Of a DNA stretch of 6,599 nucleotides, positions 1 to 5,449 are shown piece after piece. Origin of the DNA: JBGPNN01 sp041487495 (GTDB lineage Bacteria; Sysuimicrobiota; Sysuimicrobiia; Sysuimicrobiales; Humicultoraceae); NCBI GenBank assembly GCA_041487495.1, contig JBGPNN010000195.1, positions 1 to 6,599 of the forward strand, in the 5' to 3' direction. The notes beneath the pieces were generated by a model. The model ran no database searches, was not told the DNA's origin, and worked only from the letters and a program-made list of their open reading frames with translations. The first letter of the stretch is position 1. Each line of letters starts with the position of its first letter. A program made the translations under genes and the position numbers.

Positions 1-185
1 ACACGGGATCCGGCTCGCGCCCGGGCGGCCACGGCCGCCAGCGGTTGCCTGAAGCGGGCGCCATCGGGCGCGCTATCGACCAGATCGCAGTAGGCCACCA
101 GCCACCTGACCACGTCACCCTGGGCCGGCCGTTCCAACGCGTCGAGCGCGAGCGCGCTGAGCGTGTGCTTGAGCCGGACATACAT
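1..185 (-). CDS. Unrecognised small protein, N-terminal 61 codons (runs off left edge)
   Basis: An open frame starts with ATG at base 185 and stays open to the left edge, so the C-terminus is missing. The visible part begins MYVRLKHTLSALALDALERP and continues with an Ala/Arg/Leu-rich, probably helical stretch including RWLVAYCDLVDSAPDG. I see no signal peptide, membrane segment or motif I can name. The start lies three bases after the TAG of the DUF1844 gene and in the same reading frame, with only one sense-type triplet (TCG) between them. An AAGG lies about 11 bases upstream, which is a distant and weak ribosome site. It is probably translated by coupling to the upstream gene. Because composition is so GC-rich, a spurious open frame cannot be excluded, although the strand, spacing and start position all favour a real gene. 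No function is proposed. Confidence 0.5.
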   Translation of the reverse strand, partial: MYVRLKHTLSALALDALERPAQGDVVRWLVAYCDLVDSAPDGARFRQPLAAVAARARAGSR

Positions 186-188
186 CGA

Positions 189-521
189 CTAGGTCGCCTT
201 GCTCTTCTGCTCCACGAAGTTGATCCGAAGATTGGCGACCAGCGTCTCAACATCGCGGCGCTCGCCGTCTGTGAGCCGCGGCCGGAGCAGGTCGGCCAGG
301 GCAACGGCGGCGTCGATCGCGAGTTGCGCCTCGTCGAATTTGCGCTCGATCGTCTTCGTGGCCGGATTGGGCACCAGGCCCATGGCCTGCCAGGCTTTCT
401 CAGCCAGCAGGCTGATACACGTGGCGACCAGGGACGCCGCGTCCGGGAAGCCGACCTCTCTAGTCGGCTCCGTCGCGGTGTCGCGAACCGATGCTTCGGG
501 GGGCGTCTCGTCTGTGGCCAT
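189..521 (-). CDS. DUF1844 family protein (110 aa)
   Basis: A small, probably cytosolic protein of unknown function. The family core runs from about residue 25 to 105: an Ala/Ser/Leu helix (FPDAASLVATCISLLAEKAW), then the hallmark QAMGLVPNP at 45-53, then a helix carrying DEAQLAIDAAVALADLLRP, and the closing LTDGERRDVETL..LRINFVE. These match the usual DUF1844 pattern of a G-L-(I/V)-PNP turn, an AxxxID helix and a terminal LRxxFVE. The first 24 residues are a polar, probably disordered lead. I chose ATG 521 over an in-frame GTG at 530 because GGAGTGAGG sits directly upstream of the ATG and overlaps the GTG. It follows the third oxidoreductase by 33 bases with no visible terminator, so it may be co-transcribed by read-through, but nothing about the family suggests a role in sugar catabolism. 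Family assignment is from remembered motifs. Confidence 0.88.
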   Translation of the reverse strand: MATDETPPEASVRDTATEPTREVGFPDAASLVATCISLLAEKAWQAMGLVPNPATKTIERKFDEAQLAIDAAVALADLLRPRLTDGERRDVETLVANLRINFVEQKSKAT

Positions 522-524
522 CGA

Positions 525-533
525 CCTCACTCC
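525..533 (-). promoter_or_regulatory. Ribosome binding site of the DUF1844 gene
   Basis: The minus-strand bases read GGAGTGAGG, followed by TCG and then ATG at 521. The GGAG part is eight bases from the ATG, which is ideal spacing. This decides the start, since the alternative GTG at 530 lies inside the site itself. Having its own strong site suggests the gene is translated independently of the oxidoreductase upstream. Confidence 0.6.
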
Positions 534-554
534 GCGAGAGTCATTATTGCACGA

Positions 555-1643
555 TCACACGGCGTTGAGCCGCAGGTCCCGGTCGGCCAGCGGGAGATCG
601 ACAGGCCGGCCTCCGTTCCGATGCGAGACGTGCATCGCCGCGGCCATCTCCTGGGCGAGCAGGCAGTCGCGCGCAGACGCAACGGGCGACCGGCCGTCGT
701 CCAGGCAGGCCACCACCTCGTCGATACACCACCGGTTGATGTTGCGGCCGTACCCGATGCCCCCGTCCTCATCGGGCGGCGGGGTCCAATCTGCCGGCCG
801 CAGCGCCGGCTGGTAAAAGTGGTCGGCCTGACCGGCGGGGGGCGGCACCCGCCACAGGTGCACGGCGCAGTCCGCATCGTTGCCCACGCGCGCGACGCCC
901 TCGGCGCCGTGGAGTTCCATGTACCCGTGCGCCGCCCGCCTCCGGGCGTCCACATAGGCGCGCACGCCCGAGTGGAACTCGATGTAGCCGCTCCCCGGCG
1001 GGTCCGCGGATCCGGGATCGCCGTCCAACCTGCCAAACACCATCCTGGCCTCCCCGGCGCCGAAGAAGCGGCAGAGATCGAAGAAGTGAACGCCCGAGTG
1101 CACCAGCAAAGGCCCCGGGTAGCAGATGATCGTCCGCAGGTCGCCGATGGCCCCGGAGCGGACGCGTTCGGCGAGCGCCCGCACTCCGGTGGCGAAGCGG
1201 AACGTCAGGTTGACAATCATGGGGATGCCAGCACGTTCGCCCGCAGCGAGCATCGCGTCGGCCTCGGCGAGGGACGCCGACAAGTGCTTTTCGAGCAACA
1301 GCGCGCGCGATCCGGCCGCGATCGCGTCAAGGGTGGGGCCGGATCGATCGGCCGCTTTGGTGCACACGCTGACGATGTCGGGACGCTCGCGTTCGAGCAT
1401 TTCGCGGTAATCCGCGTAGCTCGTGAGGCCCCAGCGCGCGGAAAACGCCCCGCGACGCTGGGGATCTAGATCGGCGCCGGCGACCAGGCGGATCCGCGGG
1501 TGGGCGGCAAACTGTCCGGCATGGGTGCATGGCCGGGACCGCCACGACTCATCCTGGATGTGCTGGTCCGCCCACGGGTCGTCGAGCAGGCTGCCGATGC
1601 GACCGAGCCCGATGATCGCCGCGGAGTAGATGGGACGGCTCAC
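555..1643 (-). CDS. Gfo/Idh/MocA family NAD(P)-dependent oxidoreductase (362 aa), third of three
   Basis: A predicted cytosolic dehydrogenase acting on a sugar, sugar acid or cyclitol with NAD(P)(H). The Rossmann domain begins at once, with the dinucleotide loop GLGRIG at residues 12-17, followed by acidic DLD at 58-60 ending the second strand. The usual catalytic EKP triplet appears as EKH (118-120), keeping the lysine but losing the proline. The C-terminal alpha/beta domain carries HSGVHFFDL (182-190), giving the canonical G-x-H-x-x-D site with H186 and D189. The length is typical of the family. Of the three paralogues here it is the closest to the textbook pattern. The start is GTG at 1643, which overlaps the TGA of the preceding gene as GTGA, and there is no strong ribosome site, so coupling is likely. 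An insert of about 20 residues (DDPWADQHIQDESW) follows the nucleotide loop. The substrate is unknown. Confidence 0.88.
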   Translation of the reverse strand: MSRPIYSAAIIGLGRIGSLLDDPWADQHIQDESWRSRPCTHAGQFAAHPRIRLVAGADLDPQRRGAFSARWGLTSYADYREMLERERPDIVSVCTKAADRSGPTLDAIAAGSRALLLEKHLSASLAEADAMLAAGERAGIPMIVNLTFRFATGVRALAERVRSGAIGDLRTIICYPGPLLVHSGVHFFDLCRFFGAGEARMVFGRLDGDPGSADPPGSGYIEFHSGVRAYVDARRRAAHGYMELHGAEGVARVGNDADCAVHLWRVPPPAGQADHFYQPALRPADWTPPPDEDGGIGYGRNINRWCIDEVVACLDDGRSPVASARDCLLAQEMAAAMHVSHRNGGRPVDLPLADRDLRLNAV

Positions 1644-2512
1644 CCGAGTGTGCGGACGAACACACGGTTGCCGGTCTTTGCGGACTCGCGGGCCGCGCAG
1701 AGGATCCGCGTGACCTCGAGTGTCTCTTCCACCGGCACCGGGACCTCACCAGTCCGCACCATGCGCAGGAACGCGCTCGTCTCGTCCGCGAACATCGGGT
1801 TGGCCGACGTGTCCGCCACCACGGCGTGATCTTGTCCGCGCTCATTATATGTTCGGAGCTCAAAGATTCTTGCGGCATCGCGCAATACCAGAACCAACCC
1901 GGTTTTGCCGTCCGCATAGTGCACGTGGACGACGTCACGATCACCGCCTTCTGTCCGGTTTTCGACCCATTCAACGCCGGTCCCCAACACGGCGACCAGC
2001 ATTTCGGTGGGGTGCACCCCATAGTAGACGAGTTCGCGATACCCGACGCTGACCGCCACGCGAATCGGCCCGAGGTCCTGGCGGCGCTCCTTCAACGCCT
2101 GGATCTCCCGATCGAAGCGCAGCGCGGAGCACGAGAACATCGGCGTTCCGGTCTCGCGGGCACAGGCGACAATGGCATTGGCGTCGGCCATGTCGTCCGC
2201 GAGCGGTTTGTTGATGAATGTCGGCAACCCGGCCCGCAGCAGCGGGATCGCCTGCGCCGCGTGTTTTCGCTGGTCCTTTTCGATGATGAGCACGGCGTCG
2301 ACGCGGCCGATCATGTCTTCGGGCCGGCCCACGACCTCGGCCACCTGATGCTCGCGCGCAAAGGCGGCCGCGCGGTCCCGATCCTCGTCGCAGATGGCGG
2401 TGATCCGCGCGTACGGCTCGGCGGGGGCGCCCGGTGCGTCCGGGTCCCACAAGAGTCGGGCGTAGATCGGCGCATGAGGCGTATTGACAGACACCATACC
2501 AACGCGCAGCAT
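1640..2512 (-). CDS. Gfo/Idh/MocA family oxidoreductase, divergent (290 aa), second of three
   Basis: A predicted cytosolic oxidoreductase on a sugar-like substrate. The N-terminus MLRVGMVSVNTPHAPIYARL has the family's first strand but not a proper GxGxxG loop. The Rossmann domain then shows ITAICDEDRDRAAAFARE (37-54) and VDAVLIIEKDQRKHA (71-85). Lysine and proline of the EKP motif are kept as NKP (101-103). The usual G-x-H-x-x-D site reads YGVHPTEML (164-172), with His167 but Glu170 in place of Asp. This YGxHxxE pattern is one I associate with oxidoreductases of planctomycete-like environmental bacteria. At 290 residues it is shorter than the common 330-380. I chose ATG 2512 because GGAGGG lies six bases upstream; a longer open frame extends to 2650, but it would overlap the preceding gene by over 120 bases. 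The C-terminal segment GEVPVPVEETLEVTRIL is closely similar to that of the gene upstream, marking them as paralogues. Confidence 0.85.
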   Translation of the reverse strand: MLRVGMVSVNTPHAPIYARLLWDPDAPGAPAEPYARITAICDEDRDRAAAFAREHQVAEVVGRPEDMIGRVDAVLIIEKDQRKHAAQAIPLLRAGLPTFINKPLADDMADANAIVACARETGTPMFSCSALRFDREIQALKERRQDLGPIRVAVSVGYRELVYYGVHPTEMLVAVLGTGVEWVENRTEGGDRDVVHVHYADGKTGLVLVLRDAARIFELRTYNERGQDHAVVADTSANPMFADETSAFLRMVRTGEVPVPVEETLEVTRILCAARESAKTGNRVFVRTLG

Positions 2513-2518
2513 CGGCTT

Positions 2519-2524
2519 CCCTCC
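2519..2524 (-). promoter_or_regulatory. Ribosome binding site deciding the start of the second oxidoreductase
   Basis: The minus strand reads GGAGGG, then six bases (AAGCCG), then ATG at 2512. The site lies in the 14-base gap after the stop of the preceding gene. It rules out the longer possible start near 2650. Confidence 0.7.
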
Positions 2525-2526
2525 GT

Positions 2527-3510
2527 TCAGGCTCGAACCGTGTCGAGATTCACAGGCTGCCCCGATCGCGCGGACATCTGTGCCGCCAGGAGCGCCCGCA
2601 TGATCGCCTCGCTCTCCTCGAGCGGGACCGGCATTTCCCGGGTCCGGCACATCTCGATGAAGGCGGTCATCGTCCCCGCGTAGCCGAACTCCTCCCAGGG
2701 GTCGGCGTCACCGACGGCACCCCCCCGGTGATCGCGAACGTCGCCTTTGGGAATCGAGGCGCGCAGCACGGTCTGGCTACCGTACACTTCGACGCCGTAG
2801 AACTCGCCGCTGACGCCACCGACGATGTCCACGGTGCCCAGCAGCCCGTCGGCCCACTCAAGCGTCAGGACCGCGATATCTTCGGAGAGCGACCCGGTGT
2901 GGAGCCGGCGGCCGGTCCGGCACGAGACCATACGGATATGAGACCCGACCAGCGCGCTGAGCATCTCGAGCGCGTGCACCCCCATGGTGATGAGAGTCCC
3001 GCCGCCCCTCGCGGGATCGTCCTGCCAGACATTGGGTTCCTTCATATAGAGATCGATGCTGTGTCCCGAAAGCCCGTGTACGGCGACCAGCGTGCCCAGC
3101 CGTCCCTGCTCCACATGCCGCCGCAGGCTGCAGAGCGCCGGGGCGTACCGCAGCACCGACGTCGTCAGGAACGGTGTTCCCGTGCGGCGGAGTGCCGCCC
3201 CCAAACGACTCAACTGCAAGGCGTTGGCCACCATCGGCTTGCCGAGGTAGACGGGAGTGCCGCGATCGATGAACAATAGCGCGTGCTCGATCCGCTCCGG
3301 GAGCCGCCCGGTCACGATGATGCCGTCGACGCCGCCGGCCGGCACCGCCTCGGGGCCCGCAATCGGGACCGCGCCGAACTGCGCGGCGAACCCGGCCAGC
3401 CGTGTGGGATCGTCGTCCCACACGTGCGAGACGTGATGGCCCATCCGCCGGAGGATCTGTGAGTACGCGTACGGATGGCTGAAAGCCAGCCCGACGACCG
3501 CGATCTTCAT
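2527..3510 (-). CDS. Gfo/Idh/MocA family oxidoreductase, divergent (327 aa), first of three
   Basis: A predicted cytosolic oxidoreductase. It opens with MKIAVVGLAFSHPYAYSQIL, a clear first Rossmann strand in which the glycine-rich loop is replaced by GLAFSH (7-12). The second strand ends in VWDDDPTRLAGFAAQFG (30-46), as in many family members. The EKP motif appears as GKP (90-92), so the catalytic-type Lys91 is kept but the Glu is lost. The C-terminal domain has GGGTLITMGVHALEML (169-184): His179 is present, Asp is replaced by Glu182, and the usual GGGxLxDxG aspartate is Thr or Met. The sequence ends in REMPVPLEESEAIMRALLAAQ, similar to the next gene. ATG 3510 shares one base with the TAA of the FAH gene (TAATG), with AGAAGGA just upstream. 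A run of seven G on the coding strand (bases 2720-2726) leaves the frame intact. The substrate is unknown. Confidence 0.86.
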   Translation of the reverse strand: MKIAVVGLAFSHPYAYSQILRRMGHHVSHVWDDDPTRLAGFAAQFGAVPIAGPEAVPAGGVDGIIVTGRLPERIEHALLFIDRGTPVYLGKPMVANALQLSRLGAALRRTGTPFLTTSVLRYAPALCSLRRHVEQGRLGTLVAVHGLSGHSIDLYMKEPNVWQDDPARGGGTLITMGVHALEMLSALVGSHIRMVSCRTGRRLHTGSLSEDIAVLTLEWADGLLGTVDIVGGVSGEFYGVEVYGSQTVLRASIPKGDVRDHRGGAVGDADPWEEFGYAGTMTAFIEMCRTREMPVPLEESEAIMRALLAAQMSARSGQPVNLDTVRA

Positions 3511-4436
3511 TATTCCTTCTGGACGGTATTGCGCAGGATGCCCAACCCGTCGATGGTCGCTTCGACGTTTTGTCCATGCTGCAAAAATGTCCCTGTTGCG
3601 CTTCCCGTGCCCCTGGCCGTTCCCGTGGCGATGACGTCTCCGGGCTCCAGGGTCATGATCTTGGACGCAAACGCGACGATATCCGGGACCCGGAAGATCA
3701 TCTTCGCGGTATTGTCCGCCTGGCGGATCTGGCCGTCGACTTTGAGGCTGAAGTTCAGGTTGTGCGCGTCCGCGATCTCGTCACGTGTGACAATGGAGGG
3801 GCCCATGGGCGCGAAACTATCGAACCACTTGCCGTGCAGCCAGTCGTAGAAGTGGTCGTCCTCGCGTGGCCGCCGCTCGAACCCCACGTTGATCCGGCGG
3901 GCCGACACGTCGTTGACGATGGTATACCCGGCGACATGGTCGTAGACGGCCGCGTCCCGTACATGCCGGCCGCGCCGGCCGATGACGATGGCGAGTTCGA
4001 TCTCCCAGTCGATCCGGTCCGAGAGCGCCGGCAGCAGGATCGGGTCGCCGTCGCCGACAATGGCGGTGCTGGGTTTGATGAAAAGCCAGGGCGTCTGTTC
4101 GGTTCGCTCGAACGTCTCGGCGCCCCCTTCGATGATGTGCTCCGAGTAGTTGTTCGCGACGGCGATCAACTTCCCGGGCCGGGGCAGCGGTGGGGCCAAC
4201 CTCGTTTGGCTGAGCGGGACGCCGGTGGCGCCCGACCGCTCGGCCCAGGCCAGCACCGCGCGGACCCGATCGATCCCGCGATCCTCCAGACCCAGCACAT
4301 CCAGCAGCGAGTCGGGGAGTGCGCCACCGCCGGGCGCCTTTCGGCTGGTCTCGGCGAGATCGTACACCTGGTCGTTCGCGCCAACCACTCCGGCGCGCAA
4401 ACTTCCCGAAGATCCCTTATACGTCACGAGTCTCAC
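3510..4436 (-). CDS. Fumarylacetoacetate hydrolase (FAH) family protein (308 aa)
   Basis: A predicted cytosolic, Mg2+/Mn2+-dependent hydrolase or lyase that cleaves a C-C bond next to a keto group, or acts as a ureidoglycolate-lyase-like enzyme. An N-terminal cap domain (1-80, MRLVTYKG...GVVGANDQVYDL) leads to the FAH fold: RPGKLIAVANNYSEH (86-100, His100 in the usual catalytic place), FIKPSTAIVGDGDPI (119-133), and the metal triad Glu145, Glu147 and Asp176 within DWEIELAIVIG and GYTIVNDVSAR. GKWFDSFAPMGP (202-213) is the usual substrate-side loop. The late GTPxGVG-type loop is altered to GTARGTG (271-277). In sugar-acid pathways such enzymes hydrolyse 2,4-diketo-3-deoxy acids to pyruvate and a hydroxy acid, which fits the dehydrogenase-rich context. 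Start GTG 4436 overlaps the previous stop (GTGA). The true substrate cannot be read from the sequence. Confidence 0.92.
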   Translation of the reverse strand: MRLVTYKGSSGSLRAGVVGANDQVYDLAETSRKAPGGGALPDSLLDVLGLEDRGIDRVRAVLAWAERSGATGVPLSQTRLAPPLPRPGKLIAVANNYSEHIIEGGAETFERTEQTPWLFIKPSTAIVGDGDPILLPALSDRIDWEIELAIVIGRRGRHVRDAAVYDHVAGYTIVNDVSARRINVGFERRPREDDHFYDWLHGKWFDSFAPMGPSIVTRDEIADAHNLNFSLKVDGQIRQADNTAKMIFRVPDIVAFASKIMTLEPGDVIATGTARGTGSATGTFLQHGQNVEATIDGLGILRNTVQKE

Positions 4437-5449
4437 GTCATGCCTCCTTCGTAGGTGAAGAGCACGGCCATAGCCGTTTCGGGCGCCCGCTGCAGCAGCG
4501 CATAGGCCGCGGGCGCCTGGTCGATGCTGAACGTGTGCGTGATCAGGGGTTCGACGCGCACGAGCGCGTCGGCCAGGAGCCGCAGGAATTCGGCGCGATT
4601 GCGTTCCTGGGTCCAGCGCACGTACCCGGGCGGATAGTCGACGCCTTCACGCTCGTAGATGGGATCGTACCGCCCTGGGCCGTACGCGCGCGCGATCGTC
4701 AATTCGAGCTCCCTGGCAAAGAAGACGTCGCGGTCCACCTGGATCGACGGCGTCCCCACGACGACAACGCGGCCGTGGTCACGGGCCAGCTGCGCCGCGA
4801 TGTTCACGACGTCGGTGCCGCCGGACGTGCAGATCAGGACACAGTCGGCACCCAATCCGCCGCTCCACTCGCGTATCTCATCGACGAGCGTCGCGCCCCG
4901 CGGGTCGGCCGTCACGTCCGCGCCCAGGCGACGAGCCAGTGCCATGCGGGCGGGCAGCAGGTCCACCCCGGCGACACGCGCCCCGGCGACCCGTGTGACC
5001 TGCGCCGCAAGTTGCCCGACCAACCCCAGGCCGATGACCACCACCCGGTCGCCCAACGAGATCCGTCCCCGCCGCAGTGCGTGGATGGCTACCGCGCCGA
5101 GCGTCGCGAAGGTTGCGGCCCGCGGGTCGACCTGCGGCGGCACCGGCGTCGCCATGAGGCGTGGCACCGCGGCGATATCCGCGTGCGGAGAATATTCGTA
5201 CCCGGCGCACGCCACCAACGTGCCTGCAGGTAGCGGCGGTGCTTCGGGACCCGCGTCCACGACCCGGCCGCTCAGGCTGTAGCCAAGCGGCCGCGGGTCC
5301 CCCTGCGATGAGCCGGCGATCAGGCCGAGTTCAGTCCCCGGACTGATAAGAGAGTAAACGGCCTGTACCAGAAAGCCGTTTCGTGGTGGCGGTGGAGCGG
5401 GAACATCTTCCACCGCGACCGCGCCTGCGCGCGCCATCACCCGGCGCAT
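4433..5449 (-). CDS. Zinc-ligand-lacking medium-chain dehydrogenase (MDR, COG1063-like; 338 aa)
   Basis: A predicted NAD-dependent alcohol or polyol dehydrogenase of the medium-chain family. The N-terminal GroES-like domain has YSLISPGTEL (32-41) where zinc enzymes carry a catalytic Cys, and PLGYSLSGRV (54-63) in place of the GHE motif. The four-cysteine structural zinc lobe is absent (Cys81 is the only Cys in the area). The nucleotide domain follows TFATLGAVAIHALRRG (113-128) with DRVVVIGLGLVGQLAAQ (134-150, GxGxxG), and Asp163 ends the second strand, indicating NAD rather than NADP. The pattern matches a subfamily that I recall being found fused to Gfo/Idh domains as 'bi-domain oxidoreductases'. 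ATG 5449 overlaps the TGA of the previous gene (TGATG), giving the expected first strand MRRVMARAGAVAVEDV. A second ATG at 5437 is possible; neither has a good ribosome site. A longer in-frame opening to 5596 is rejected as overlap. Confidence 0.9.
   Translation of the reverse strand: MRRVMARAGAVAVEDVPAPPPPRNGFLVQAVYSLISPGTELGLIAGSSQGDPRPLGYSLSGRVVDAGPEAPPLPAGTLVACAGYEYSPHADIAAVPRLMATPVPPQVDPRAATFATLGAVAIHALRRGRISLGDRVVVIGLGLVGQLAAQVTRVAGARVAGVDLLPARMALARRLGADVTADPRGATLVDEIREWSGGLGADCVLICTSGGTDVVNIAAQLARDHGRVVVVGTPSIQVDRDVFFARELELTIARAYGPGRYDPIYEREGVDYPPGYVRWTQERNRAEFLRLLADALVRVEPLITHTFSIDQAPAAYALLQRAPETAMAVLFTYEGGMT
4443..4449 (-). promoter_or_regulatory. Ribosome binding site of the FAH gene, inside the end of the dehydrogenase gene
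   Basis: The minus strand reads AAGGAGG, six spacer bases (CATGAC), then GTG at 4436. This near-perfect site is coded by the last Glu-Gly-Gly codons of the dehydrogenase and supports the unusual GTG start. The ATG in the spacer is followed by ACG and a TGA, so it cannot start a gene. Confidence 0.75.

Noticed and set aside
522..554. Possible terminator between the third oxidoreductase and DUF1844
   Set aside because: Only a four-base stem (ACTC with GAGT around TCGCG) is visible and there is no T-run after it on the minus strand, so it is not a credible terminator.
791..813. GC-rich inverted repeat (GCCGGCCGCAGCGCCGGC)
   Set aside because: It lies inside a coding region and is of a kind expected by chance at this base composition; there is no second copy or T-run.
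45..1469. Plus-strand open frame of 474 codons
   Set aside because: It is entirely antisense to the DUF1844 gene, part of the follower gene and most of a well-supported Gfo/Idh gene. Its product is Arg/Gly/His-rich without recognisable motifs, as expected from the complement of GC-rich codons.
2513..2650. Extended N-terminus for the second oxidoreductase
   Set aside because: It would overlap the preceding gene by over 120 bases and add a Gly/Arg/Ala-rich lead before the natural first strand. The ATG at 2512 has a strong GGAGGG site.
1826..2683. Plus-strand open frame of 285 codons, and a similar one at 3570-4454
   Set aside because: Both mirror strong minus-strand genes (Gfo and FAH) with conserved motifs. 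Their translations are low-complexity and match no family I know.
2720..2726. Run of seven C (G on the coding strand) as a possible frameshift or slippage site
   Set aside because: The reading frame on both sides matches the Gfo/Idh family continuously, and no alternative frame gives a plausible product.
4319..5233. Plus-strand open frame of 304 codons
   Set aside because: It is antisense to the dehydrogenase gene, which has a clear GxGxxG nucleotide fold. The antisense product has no motif.
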